This document shows positions 7,726-15,651 of a stretch of DNA of 64,000 nucleotides, in pieces. Both the position numbers and the translations under genes were made by a program. The notes beneath the pieces are model-generated. The model was not told the origin of the DNA. It was given only the letters and a program-made list of their open reading frames with translations, and did not search any database. Within the stretch, counting starts at the first letter, position 1. The number at the start of each line of letters is the position of its first letter. The stretch comes from CAZMNF01 sp964567595 (GTDB lineage Bacteria > Bipolaricaulota > Bipolaricaulia > RBG-16-55-9): assembly GCA_964567595.1 (NCBI GenBank), contig CAZMNF010000005.1, forward strand, positions 12,775 through 76,774, read 5' to 3'.

Positions 7726-7974
7726 TCAGGCAAGGGCGCTCGCCACCTTGGCTTGCACGTCCGCCACGGCTGGCGGCAACTCGCCGGGCTCAATTTCACG
7801 CACGGGCTCGCCGTCGAGCCTGACGGCGAAGACGCCGCGCGTGCCAGGCACAAGCGTCAACCCGTGGATACGCTCCGGGAATTCGGTCAACAGCGCCTCG
7901 GCCACTTCAAGCGCCCGCTCGAGGTACATGCACTCGACGCAATACTCGATCTGAACGTCAGCCATGCTGGCCAT
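7726..7974 (-). CDS. SelW/Rdx-like thioredoxin-fold protein
   Basis: Length is 82 residues, the size of Rdx (SelW/SelT/SelH) proteins. YCVECMYLERA (11-21) carries the CxxC redox pair (Cys12, Cys15) with cysteine where selenoproteins have Sec. LVPGTRGVFAVRLDG and the final helix also fit the family. The ATG at 7974 is preceded by AAGGGAG at good spacing. It is the first gene of the operon with nadM and the HD protein. The cellular partner is unknown; a link to NAD(P) redox state is only inferred from position. Confidence 0.82.
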   Translation of the reverse strand: MASMADVQIEYCVECMYLERALEVAEALLTEFPERIHGLTLVPGTRGVFAVRLDGEPVREIEPGELPPAVADVQAKVASALA

Positions 7975-8001
7975 GTGCTCCCTTCATTGCGAGAGGGAGC
8001 T

Positions 8002-8030
8002 ATTGTACCGGACGGATCCGCAACATCCAA
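8002..8030 (-). promoter_or_regulatory. Promoter of the SelW-like/nadM/HD operon
   Basis: On the minus strand TTGGAT (8030-8025) and TACAAT (8007-8002) are 17 bp apart. The start codon lies 27 bases after the -10 and has its own Shine-Dalgarno sequence. Confidence 0.55.
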
Positions 8031-8036
8031 GGGGGA

Positions 8037-9329
8037 TCACGGGGTTTGTGCCTCGAGCCGCTCGATGGCGTCCTCGAGCGCGATGAGCGTCTCCTCGCCG
8101 GAGTTCATGTCGCGCAGCGTCACCTTGCCCTGTTCCAGTTCCTTGGGGCCGACGATGACGACGTAGGGAATGCCGTACGCATTGGCAAACTTCAGATTGT
8201 CACTGACGCCCCGTCCCATGAGATCGAGGTCGGCGTTCAGTCCCGCTTGACGGAGCTTCTGGGTGATGTCCAATCCCTCGTGCTGCAGCGCGATCGGGAC
8301 GACGTAGACGTCGACGACGGTCTCGCGTTGCGACGCCGACGCTCGGCGCTGGGCCTTGATCAGCTCCGTGATCGGTTCCAGGCCGAACGAGATGCCCGAG
8401 GCGGGATAGAGCTCCTCGCTTTCTAGGAAATCGCCGATCATTTCGTCCCAACGACCGCCGGCAGCCACGGCGCCGTCGAAGGCGGGCTCGTGGCTGAAGG
8501 CCTCAAAGATCGTGCCCGTGTAATAGCCCAAGCCGCGCGCAAGCGATGGCGATAGCCGGACTCGGCCGTCGTCGGGCAAAAAGCTCAGGACATTCGAGAT
8601 TTCCCCATGGGCCGCGCTGTCGGGGATCGTCGCCTCGAGCTTCTCCAATATCTCGGCGTTCGTGCCGCTTGCGCCCAGGGCGTCAAGCCAGCGACGGGCC
8701 TGCTCGGCCGTCACCCCCTTGTCGACCAGTTCCTTCTGGACGCCTTCTTGCCCGATCTTTTCCAGTTTGTCGATGGACAGAATGCCCGTGTCGGTAAGCT
8801 CCTCCGGCACCTCGGCCGCCCGCGCCAAGTCCTTCAACAGTTCCCGGTGGTTGACGCGGACCTCCACGTCGAAATCCAGCTGTTGAAAGACGTCGAGCGC
8901 GATCCAGATGAGCTCAGCATCGGCCAGGGCGGAATGGACGCCGACCGTGTCGACGTCGCATTGGTAGAATTCCCGGTAGCGCCCGTGTTTGATCGGGCCG
9001 TCGCGATAGACGGGTCCGATGTGGTAGCGCTTGAACGGCCGTTTCACGTCCGGATTCATGCCGATGAACCGAGCCAGGGGGGTCGTCAGATCGTAGCGCA
9101 GCCCCAGTACGCGCCCGCCCTGGTCGCTCAGCTTGTACGTCTCCTCCAAGATCTCCTCGCCGCCAGCGTATTTCGCAGCCAAAATCTCCCAACGCTCCAG
9201 GATGGGGGTCTCCAGCGGATTGAACCCGTAGCGCTCGAAGACCTCGACCATCGTCTGGATGATCTCATCGCGCAGGATCGCGTCGCTGGGCGGAAAGTCG
9301 CGGGTGCCGCGCGGAAGCTGCAGTTCCAT
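8037..9329 (-). CDS. hisS: Histidyl-tRNA synthetase
   Basis: Length is 430 residues, normal for HisRS. Class II motif 1 falls in the first 60 residues (GTRDFPP; GFNPLETPILE). LGLRYDLTTPLARF and RYREFYQCDVDTVG contain motif 2 and the histidine-binding residues, and LARGLGYYTGTIFEA is the HisA signature. The C-terminal about 95 residues form the anticodon-binding domain (VYVVPIAL onward). It charges tRNA-His in the cytoplasm. The -10 TATCCT ends 8 bases before the ATG with no ribosome-binding sequence, so the mRNA is probably leaderless. It is divergent from the NHL gene. Confidence 0.97.
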   Translation of the reverse strand: MELQLPRGTRDFPPSDAILRDEIIQTMVEVFERYGFNPLETPILERWEILAAKYAGGEEILEETYKLSDQGGRVLGLRYDLTTPLARFIGMNPDVKRPFKRYHIGPVYRDGPIKHGRYREFYQCDVDTVGVHSALADAELIWIALDVFQQLDFDVEVRVNHRELLKDLARAAEVPEELTDTGILSIDKLEKIGQEGVQKELVDKGVTAEQARRWLDALGASGTNAEILEKLEATIPDSAAHGEISNVLSFLPDDGRVRLSPSLARGLGYYTGTIFEAFSHEPAFDGAVAAGGRWDEMIGDFLESEELYPASGISFGLEPITELIKAQRRASASQRETVVDVYVVPIALQHEGLDITQKLRQAGLNADLDLMGRGVSDNLKFANAYGIPYVVIVGPKELEQGKVTLRDMNSGEETLIALEDAIERLEAQTP

Positions 9330-9337
9330 GGCAAGTC

Positions 9338-9366
9338 AGGATAGACGGCGTTTGTCGGCGATGCAA
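9338..9366 (-). promoter_or_regulatory. Promoter of hisS, probably leaderless
   Basis: On the minus strand TTGCAT (9366-9361), 17 bp, TATCCT (9343-9338), then 8 bases to the ATG at 9329. The start is expected at or next to the first transcribed base. Confidence 0.6.
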
Positions 9367-9371
9367 GCGTC

Positions 9372-9400
9372 TTGACAGGCAGAGCGTTGCCCTCTAGGAT
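9372..9400 (+). promoter_or_regulatory. Promoter of the NHL-repeat gene
   Basis: TTGACA (9372-9377), 17 bp, TAGGAT (9395-9400). The ATG at 9431 follows after a 30-base leader with GGAGG. The -35 elements of this promoter and of divergent hisS are only 5 bases apart. Confidence 0.6.
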
Positions 9401-9430
9401 GCGGCGAAAACCGTTCTATTGGAGGTCATC

Positions 9431-10498
9431 ATGCGCGTGCTCGCCTGGCTCGGCCTCGTCGGATTGGGTCTTTTCTTCGTGGCCGCGCCTCCACAGGTGT
9501 CGGCCCAAGCCGGCCCCTCTTCCGTCCCGGCGTTCCAACAGCCGGAGCTGTTGCAAGTCTGGGGAAGTGTCGGCGACGAGCCCGGCAAGTTTCAGAGTCC
9601 TTGGGGTATTGACGTAGGCCCCGACGGACGCATCTACATCAGCGACCACAAGAACAATCGCGTTCAAGTCTTCACGAGCGACGGCGAGTTTGTCCGAGAG
9701 TGGGGCACCCCCGGTTGGGGCGACGGCCAGTTCGGCGGGCCCGTTGGGCTCGAAGTGGGCCCAGAGGGGGACGTCTACGTCGCAGATTCCGGGAATAACC
9801 GTATTCAGGTCTTCTCCCGCGAAGGAGAGTTCCAACGCGCCTGGCGCGGTCCGAACGCCGGCTTCCAGAGCGACGGCCCACGCATGACACCCTGGGGCAT
9901 TTCCGTCGGACCGGAGGGGCACGTCTTTGTCTCGGACCTGGATCTCCACACGATCTACAAGTTCTCGACCCAGGGCGAGCTCGTCGCGCGCTGGGGCGAA
10001 CGAGGCACAGCCGAAGGCGAATTCACGCACCCGACGGGCATGGAGGTCTCCACCGACAATCGGCTCTACGTGGTGGACTCGCTCAACCATCGCGTTCAAG
10101 TTTTCGACCTGAGTGGCAACTTCCAGTTCGCCTGGGGCGATCAGTGCAGCATCTATCTCCATCCCGATCGTGGCTGTGAGGACCCCGACGGCGATGGGCC
10201 CCTAGGGGAGACCGACGCCCAGTTCGACTCGCCGTGGGGCGTGACGTTCGATGCCCAAGGTCGCGTCTACGTGGCGGATTCGGCCAACAAGCGGATCCAG
10301 GTGTTTACGCCCGAGGGCGAGTTCTTGGCGAAATGGGGCGAGTTCGGGCGCGAGCCCGGGACGTTCGACAACAGCGTCGACGTTGCCGTCAACGGCCAGG
10401 GCCAGATTTACGTCGTCGATCTCAACAACCAACGCATCCAAATGTTTTCGGCCTTGGAGCCGGTTGCTGGGGATGCCGCGTCGTCGCCCCCCGAGTAA
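9431..10498 (+). CDS. Exported NHL-repeat beta-propeller protein
   Basis: Length is 355 residues from the ATG at 9431, which has GGAGG five bases upstream. A signal peptide spans about 1-27 (ending VSAQAG). About six NHL repeats follow, each with the pattern FxxPWGIDVGPDGRIYISDxxNNRVQVF and a Trp-Gly at its end, enough for a six-bladed propeller. An inserted acidic loop with two Cys (QCSIYLHPDRGCEDPDGDG) near 238-256 may bind calcium or be disulfide-bonded. NHL propellers usually mediate binding; the ligand here is unknown. The gene stands alone, divergent from hisS and convergent with acpP. Confidence 0.88.
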   Translation: MRVLAWLGLVGLGLFFVAAPPQVSAQAGPSSVPAFQQPELLQVWGSVGDEPGKFQSPWGIDVGPDGRIYISDHKNNRVQVFTSDGEFVREWGTPGWGDGQFGGPVGLEVGPEGDVYVADSGNNRIQVFSREGEFQRAWRGPNAGFQSDGPRMTPWGISVGPEGHVFVSDLDLHTIYKFSTQGELVARWGERGTAEGEFTHPTGMEVSTDNRLYVVDSLNHRVQVFDLSGNFQFAWGDQCSIYLHPDRGCEDPDGDGPLGETDAQFDSPWGVTFDAQGRVYVADSANKRIQVFTPEGEFLAKWGEFGREPGTFDNSVDVAVNGQGQIYVVDLNNQRIQMFSALEPVAGDAASSPPE

Positions 10499-10544
10499 CG
10501 CCTTCCATCGTCAGTGATCCCCGGACGACAGCCCCTAACGTCAC

Positions 10545-10564
10545 GCTGCCCACCATCGGGCAGC
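10545..10564 (+). terminator. Hairpin after the NHL gene
   Basis: GCTGCCC and GGGCAGC form a perfect 7 bp stem with a 6-base loop, 47 bases past the NHL stop. No T-tract follows, so termination ability is uncertain. Confidence 0.35.
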
Positions 10565-10605
10565 CGACCTGCCGCGGTTATCGCCCGACGGCGTGGCTGC
10601 GCTCA

Positions 10606-10695
10606 GTTGGCCATGATACAAGGGGGCGGGGACGTCTATGGGGGTGAGCCGGTAGGTACTCAGCCTTCGCGCTCGTCCGCGGAGGGCTGGCCAAC
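10606..10695. other. Nested inverted repeats between convergent genes
   Basis: An outer perfect 8 bp pair, GTTGGCCA (10606-10613) and TGGCCAAC (10688-10695), encloses GCGGGGACG (10625-10633) against CGTCCGC (10674-10680) with a two-G bulge, and an inner GAGC/GCTC pair. The layout could fold as one long structured RNA or act as a bidirectional terminator. I recognise no known RNA family. Confidence 0.35.
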
Positions 10696-10725
10696 CATGG
10701 TGGTACGGTGAGGCGGGACCCGGGC

Positions 10726-10980
10726 TCAGCTGGTGGTCTCGGCTGCGTTGATCTTCTCCTTGACGTAGGCCAGGGCTTCGCCCACCGTCTGTAGGCTTTC
10801 GGCGTCTTCGTCCGGGATCTCGATCCCGAACTCGTCCTCGATCTCCATGATCATCTCGACGGTATCGAGCGAGTCGGCGCCGAGCGTCTCGACGAACGAG
10901 GCGTCCTCGGTGATCTCGGACTCCTCGACCATGAGCTGTTCGGTGATGATTTTCGTCAGTCGGTTCTCGATATCGGCCAC
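10726..10980 (-). CDS. acpP: Acyl carrier protein
   Basis: Length is 84 residues from a GTG at 10980 with GGGAGG eight bases upstream. Ser37 in GADSLDTVEM is the phosphopantetheine attachment site, and the surrounding sequence is the acidic helical ACP fold (EDEFGIEIPDED). The C-terminus is slightly longer than in E. coli AcpP. It carries growing acyl chains for the Fab enzymes encoded just upstream. It is the last gene of the plsX-fabH-dinB-fabD-fabG-acpP series; fabF, often next, is not in the window. Confidence 0.95.
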   Translation of the reverse strand: MADIENRLTKIITEQLMVEESEITEDASFVETLGADSLDTVEMIMEIEDEFGIEIPDEDAESLQTVGEALAYVKEKINAAETTS

Positions 10981-11062
10981 GATGGCCACCTCCCTATCGG
11001 GTGTTTGCCACACGATGATGCGAAACCCTAACGCATCTGCCCAGCCTCGACAACCCTACATC

Positions 11063-11800
11063 TCACCGCATCATCAGACCGCCGTCCACGTTGAAGACCT
11101 GACCTGTCACGTAGGACGCCCGATCGGATAGGAGAAATTCGACCAATGGGGCAACTTCCTCAGGCCGGCCGAAGCGGGACAGCGGAATGTGTTCCAAGTA
11201 GCTCGACTTGACCCCCTCGTCGAGATCGACGGTTAGACCCGCATCGATAAAGCCGGGGGCCACGGCATTGACCCGAATCCCCCGCGACGCCAACTCACGC
11301 GCCAGGCTGCGCGTGAGGCCGTCGAGGCCCGCCTTGGCCGTGGAATAATTCGCCTGACCGGGCACACCCAGTTGACCGGAGATGGAACTGACGTTGACGA
11401 TCGCCCCCGAGCGTGACTTGAGCATGTGCCGCGCGACGGCTCTGGAACAGTAGAACGCCCCTTTGAGGTTGGTGTCGAGAACGGCATCCCACTCGTCGTC
11501 GCCCATGCGCACGAACAGATTGTCCCGCAGTGCCCCGGCATTGTTGATCAAGTAGTCAAGCCGACCCCGCTGCTGGGCAATCGATTTGACGACCGACTTG
11601 ACCTCATCCGCTCGGGTGACGTCCGCTTGGAAGAACTGCGCTCGTTCGCCGAGCGCGTCCACGGCTGTCTGTCCATGCGATTCGTTCCGCCCAATGAGCG
11701 CAACGTGCGCCCCGCAATCGATGAGCTCGCGCGCGATGGCTCGCCCAATGGCCCCTGTTCCGCCGGTAATGACGGCGACTCGGTCGGCATGGGATGTCAT
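11063..11800 (-). CDS. fabG: 3-oxoacyl-[ACP] reductase
   Basis: Length is 245 residues. The short-chain dehydrogenase motifs are complete: TGGTGAIGR (12-20) for NADPH, NNAG (86-89), and the catalytic Ser139, Tyr152 and Lys156 in VNVSSI and ANYSTAKAG. It reduces beta-ketoacyl-ACP in the fatty acid cycle. The ATG at 11800 is used because an upstream in-frame TTG would almost touch fabD; the Shine-Dalgarno is weak. It sits 42 bases after fabD and 82 before acpP on the same strand. Confidence 0.95.
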   Translation of the reverse strand: MTSHADRVAVITGGTGAIGRAIARELIDCGAHVALIGRNESHGQTAVDALGERAQFFQADVTRADEVKSVVKSIAQQRGRLDYLINNAGALRDNLFVRMGDDEWDAVLDTNLKGAFYCSRAVARHMLKSRSGAIVNVSSISGQLGVPGQANYSTAKAGLDGLTRSLARELASRGIRVNAVAPGFIDAGLTVDLDEGVKSSYLEHIPLSRFGRPEEVAPLVEFLLSDRASYVTGQVFNVDGGLMMR

Positions 11801-11842
11801 GACAGCCCACTTTGTAGCAGGTGGCCTACGGCTCGACAACGC

Positions 11843-12742
11843 TCAGGCGGAAGACTCGCCAAAGGCATCGCTGAAGGTCAGCGTCTGGAGGTCCGGGTCG
11901 ACACGGCGGATCAACCGCGTGAGCACCTCGCCATGGCCCACCTCAACCCATCGCGTGGCCCCACGGGCTTTCAGCGTCTCGACGTAGTCCATCCAGCGGA
12001 CTTGCGCCGTGATCTGCTCGCTGAGCAGCGCCTGGAGTCGCTCAGGGTCGCTCTCCGGTTCGCCGCTCACGGTGGATACCACCGGAAACGACGGTTGATG
12101 GAAATCAACACGCTCAATCTCCGGTTTCAATTGGTCCTGCGCGGGTTGCATCATGGTGGAGTGGAACGGGCCCGACACATCCAGTTGAATCGCCCGCGCG
12201 CGCTGCTCAGCGGCCAATTCCTTCGCCTGCATCACGGCGTCGTAGCGTCCGGAAATCGCCATCTGTCCCGGCCCATTGATGTTGGCGATCTCGGCGCCAG
12301 TCTGCTCACAGATCGCTTCAACGCGATCGCGATCCAGCTTCATGATCGCGACCATTGCCCCCTCACCCACGGGCACGGCCTCCTGCATCAGCTTCCCCCG
12401 TTTGTGCACCAGCTGCAGCGCATCCTCCAGCCCCAAGACGCCAGCGCAGACGAGCGCGGAGTATTCGCCGAGGCTGTGCCCCGCCCCCACATCAGGCTGC
12501 ATCCGATCGGTAAGCAGCTCGTGCTTGACGACGCTGTCGAGCAGAATGGCCGGCTGGGCGTTCTGCGTGAGCGTCAGTTGGTCCTCCGGTCCCTCGAACA
12601 TGAGCGCCTGGATATCGAAGCCGAGCGCCTCGTTCGCTCGGCGGTAGAGGGGCTCGACGGTGGACTGGAACGCTCGAAAGAGGTCGCGTCCCATGCCGAC
12701 GCCTTGGGAGCCTTGGCCCGGATACACAAATGCGAGGTCCAT
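11843..12742 (-). CDS. fabD: Malonyl-CoA:ACP transacylase
   Basis: Length is 299 residues. FVYPGQGSQGVGMGRDL opens the protein, and Ser90 in GHSLGEYSAL is the catalytic nucleophile; GAMVAIMKL and the later FHSTMM give the usual partner residues. It moves malonyl groups from CoA to ACP, feeding FabH and the elongation enzymes. The ATG at 12742 has GGAGGAG upstream. It lies between a DinB-like gene and fabG in the fatty acid cluster. Confidence 0.96.
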   Translation of the reverse strand: MDLAFVYPGQGSQGVGMGRDLFRAFQSTVEPLYRRANEALGFDIQALMFEGPEDQLTLTQNAQPAILLDSVVKHELLTDRMQPDVGAGHSLGEYSALVCAGVLGLEDALQLVHKRGKLMQEAVPVGEGAMVAIMKLDRDRVEAICEQTGAEIANINGPGQMAISGRYDAVMQAKELAAEQRARAIQLDVSGPFHSTMMQPAQDQLKPEIERVDFHQPSFPVVSTVSGEPESDPERLQALLSEQITAQVRWMDYVETLKARGATRWVEVGHGEVLTRLIRRVDPDLQTLTFSDAFGESSA

Positions 12743-12819
12743 GCGAATCGCTCCTCCATTGGGATTGGTCGCATCAACGGCCGGCCGGTTTGTCGAGGGT
12801 CATGGCCCAGATGATGGCG

Positions 12820-13308
12820 TCACGTTCGTGGCTGCGTTTGGATCCATTCGGTCACTTGGGCCAAATGGTAATGGTCGTGCCCCAACGCGGTCACCGCAAG
12901 GTCGGCGACGGTGAAGGGGCCTCGCACCTCGTGTTGGCCCACGCGCTGCCAATCGTCGAACGCCAGGCTCTGGAGTTGATCGACCCATGCTGCCCGCTGA
13001 GCCTGAAACTGCTTCAGCGACGTTGCCGGATCCGCGCTGGCGTAGTCACGCTCGCGCGCTCGTTGCCCGGGATCATGGTCCGGGATGGCGGCATCGCCCG
13101 CGTCCCCGGCGAGCATGATCTCCAGTCGCTGCCGCCAAATCCCGTCCCAATCCGCCATGTGGGCGAAGATTTCCCGAAGGGTGAAACGGTCCGCGACGGG
13201 CCGACGGTCCCAGATGGTCGGGTCCACGTCGTCCATCAGGTGCTCGAGCACGCCCGGGGACGCCCGCAGGCCGTCCAGCAAGTAGCGGCGAGTAAAGTCG
13301 CTAAGCAT
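12820..13308 (-). CDS. DinB-family protein (YfiT/DinB four-helix fold)
   Basis: Length is 162 residues. The pattern of a DinB metal-binding bundle is present: His50 in REIFAHMADWD and the late His cluster in GHDHYHLAQVTEWI. Some members of the superfamily are bacillithiol or mycothiol S-transferases; others are uncharacterised, so the reaction is not assigned. The ATG at 13308 has AGGGAGG upstream. It is inserted between fabH and fabD with gaps of 113 and 77 bases, so it may be co-transcribed with the fatty acid genes without sharing their pathway. Confidence 0.85.
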   Translation of the reverse strand: MLSDFTRRYLLDGLRASPGVLEHLMDDVDPTIWDRRPVADRFTLREIFAHMADWDGIWRQRLEIMLAGDAGDAAIPDHDPGQRARERDYASADPATSLKQFQAQRAAWVDQLQSLAFDDWQRVGQHEVRGPFTVADLAVTALGHDHYHLAQVTEWIQTQPRT

Positions 13309-13421
13309 GGCTTCCTCCCTGATCAGCCGAGCTTATCCATGTTGGGACCTGCTGTGCCGACTAAGCAACAAATGGCTCGTCGGATGAAGGCGTCGATGGG
13401 TTCAGAAGGGAGCTGCCCGCG

Positions 13422-14414
13422 TTACCAGCGCAGCACGAGAGCCCCGTACGTCACGCCTGCCCCGAACGCGTTCAGAACCACGACGTCGCCCTCCTGGATT
13501 CGGCCGTCTTGGGTGGCTTCGGTAAGGGCAATCGGAATGGACGCGGTCGAGGTGTTGCCGTAGCGGTCGACGTTGACGATCACGTTGTCGATGGGGATCT
13601 CGTAGCGCTCGGCGAAGGCTTTGAGAATACGATAGTTGGCCTGATGGGGCACGACCCAGTCGACGTCGTCTCGGCAGAGCCCGGCGTCTTCTAGGGCTTG
13701 ATGGGTTGTCTCCGCCATCATGGTGACGGCGCTTTTGAAGACGCCACCGCCCTCCATCTTCAGATAATGCTGGCGTTCCCCGAGGCTCTTCGATGTGGCA
13801 GGGATCTTGATCCCGCCGCCCGGCATGTGCAGCAGGTTCCATTTGGAGCTGTCCGCAGCCAGCGACGACGCCAAAATACCGCGCTCGTTCGGCATTGGGC
13901 GCACCACCGCCGCACCACAGCCGTCGCCGAACAGCACGCACGTGGAGCGATCCTCCCAGTCGGTGAATCGGGAGAGCGCCTCGTGGCCGATGACGAGGAT
14001 GTTCTCGTGGCGTCCGGAGTTGATCAGGTCATGGGCGATGGTCGTGGCGTAGACGAAGCCAGTGCAGCCGGCGATCATGTCGAAGAACGGCACGTCGCTG
14101 TCAATGCCGAGCCCCTCGCAAACGAAGGGGGACGTTCCGGGAATCGGCATTTCGGGAAGATTGGTCGCGGTGATGACGAAGTCAATGTCGTTCGGCGTCA
14201 GTTCGACCGCGTCGATCGCCCGTTGGGCCGCTTGGATGCCGATGTCGATGGGGTCTTCGTTCTTGTCGAGAATGTGGCGTTCTTGGATCCCCGTGCGCGA
14301 GGTGATCCACTCATCCGACGTCTCGACCATCTGCTCCAGATCCTGGTTCGTCAGGACGTGCTCGGGCACGGCGGAGCCAATGCCGGCGATGCCGGGGCGC
14401 AAGGCCGAGCTCAT
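13422..14414 (-). CDS. fabH: 3-oxoacyl-[ACP] synthase III
   Basis: Length is 330 residues. Cys117 (IAGCTGFVY), His257 (VVPHQANYRI) and Asn287 (YGNTST) form the KASIII catalytic triad, and SDEWITSRTGIQERH is the typical N-terminal signature. It condenses acetyl-CoA (or a branched primer) with malonyl-ACP to start fatty acid synthesis. The start overlaps the plsX stop by 4 bases (ATGA), which indicates translational coupling. Primer preference cannot be read from the sequence alone. Confidence 0.96.
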   Translation of the reverse strand: MSSALRPGIAGIGSAVPEHVLTNQDLEQMVETSDEWITSRTGIQERHILDKNEDPIDIGIQAAQRAIDAVELTPNDIDFVITATNLPEMPIPGTSPFVCEGLGIDSDVPFFDMIAGCTGFVYATTIAHDLINSGRHENILVIGHEALSRFTDWEDRSTCVLFGDGCGAAVVRPMPNERGILASSLAADSSKWNLLHMPGGGIKIPATSKSLGERQHYLKMEGGGVFKSAVTMMAETTHQALEDAGLCRDDVDWVVPHQANYRILKAFAERYEIPIDNVIVNVDRYGNTSTASIPIALTEATQDGRIQEGDVVVLNAFGAGVTYGALVLRW

Positions 14415-15451
14415 GAGTTCACCCCCGTCGGCTCGCGGTCCATGGGATCCGAGGTCGGCGCGTCCTCGAGGCCGCGCCCGATCTTGTCGATCAACTGGTG
14501 GCTGACCGACTCGCCCGCGGTGCGCACGGCGTTCTTGATGGCCTCCGCGTCGGAGTTGCCGTGGGCGACGATGACCGATCCCTGGACGCCCAACAGCGGC
14601 GCTCCGCCGTAGCGGGCGGCGCTCAGGCTCCGCTTGAACTTCTTCAGGGCGGGCATGATGATGAAGGATCCGAGTCGGGCCAGGATGTCGCGGGCGATTG
14701 CCCGACGCAGGAACTCCACGGTCGAGGCCGTGCCGCCCTCGTAGGACTTCAAGAGCACGTTGCCCACGAAGCCGTCGCAGACGACGACGTCGACATCGCC
14801 ATTCAAGATACGGTTCCCCTCGATGTTGCCGATAAACCCTTCCAGCTGTTCCAGCAGGAAGAACGTCTTCAGCGAGAGCGAGTTCCCTTTGCTCCGCTCC
14901 GAGCCGATGTTGATCAGCCCGAGGCGAGGCTCATCCATGCCAAGGATCTCCCGGGCGTAGACGCGGCCCATGATGGCAAACTCCTTCAGGTTCTGCGGCG
15001 AGCAGTCCGCGTTGGCGCCGACGTCGATCAGCAGCACATTGTGCCCGCTAACCGTCGGAATGACGGCCGCAATGCCCGGGCGATCGATGCCCTCAATCCG
15101 CTTGAGCTTGAACAGCGATGTTGCCATGACCGCCCCCGTGTTGGCCGGGCTGACGAACGCGTCCGCGAGCCCGTCGCGCACGGCCTCGACGCCGCGCACA
15201 AGCGAACTCTCCGGTTTGTTCCGGATGACGTCCTTCGGGGAGTCTTCCATGGAGACGACGTCCGGCGCGTCGAGCACGGTCATGTGCTTTCGGGCGCGGC
15301 GGCTCAGTTCGCTTTCGATGCGCTGGCGGTCACCGGCCAGGATGACGTTCAGGTCGTAATCGGATGCTGCCTTCTCGCCGCCGCTGACGACCTCGCCAAG
15401 GTCGCGGTCGCCTCCTTGGGTGTCAAGCACGATGCGTGGCTGTCGTTCCAT
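14411..15451 (-). CDS. plsX: Phosphate acyltransferase
   Basis: Length is 346 residues. The family start (VLDTQGGDRDLGEVVSG) and SPANTGAVMATSLFKLKRI, GANADCSP and VVCDGFVGNVLLKSYEG are PlsX motifs. It converts acyl-ACP to acyl-phosphate for phospholipid synthesis at the membrane. The usual DAMGGD start is replaced by DTQGGD. The ATG at 15451 has GGAAAGGA upstream. It begins 30 bases after the 3' end of tRNA-Leu, so the tRNA promoter may also drive this operon. Confidence 0.95.
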   Translation of the reverse strand: MERQPRIVLDTQGGDRDLGEVVSGGEKAASDYDLNVILAGDRQRIESELSRRARKHMTVLDAPDVVSMEDSPKDVIRNKPESSLVRGVEAVRDGLADAFVSPANTGAVMATSLFKLKRIEGIDRPGIAAVIPTVSGHNVLLIDVGANADCSPQNLKEFAIMGRVYAREILGMDEPRLGLINIGSERSKGNSLSLKTFFLLEQLEGFIGNIEGNRILNGDVDVVVCDGFVGNVLLKSYEGGTASTVEFLRRAIARDILARLGSFIIMPALKKFKRSLSAARYGGAPLLGVQGSVIVAHGNSDAEAIKNAVRTAGESVSHQLIDKIGRGLEDAPTSDPMDREPTGVNS

Positions 15452-15481
15452 CGAGGGTCCTTTCCGACTGGAGGGTCAACG

Positions 15482-15569
15482 TGGTGCCGAGGGGGGGATT
15501 CGAACCCCCACGGGGATTGCCCCCACACGCCCCTCAAGCGTGCGCGTCTGCCGATTCCGCCACCTCGGC
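15482..15569 (-). tRNA. tRNA-Leu (anticodon GAG)
   Basis: The acceptor stem GCCGAGG pairs with CCTCGGC, followed by discriminator A and an encoded CCA. The D-arm reads GGCGGAATCGGCAGACGCGC. The anticodon stem CACGC/GCGTG encloses loop TTGAGGG, giving GAG, which reads CUC and CUU. A long variable arm (GGGGGCAATCCCC) and the T-arm with TTCGAAT complete a class II tRNA. Confidence 0.95.
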
Positions 15570-15593
15570 ATTGCCGCCTTCACAGACTGTTGA

Positions 15594-15622
15594 ATCATAG
15601 CGGACCCTCCCAACCCATGCAA
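15594..15622 (-). promoter_or_regulatory. Promoter of tRNA-Leu, possibly also of the plsX operon
   Basis: On the minus strand TTGCAT (15622-15617), 17 bp, TATGAT (15599-15594). The tRNA 5' end lies 24 bases downstream. No other promoter is evident in the 30 bases between the tRNA and plsX. Confidence 0.6.
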
Positions 15623-15651
15623 GCAATTGCGGCAAAGGGCCTTCGATGCGC

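Noticed and set aside
10596..10620. tRNA-like D-arm sequence GCGCTCAGTTGG
   Set aside because: No anticodon arm, T-arm or acceptor stem can be built around it.
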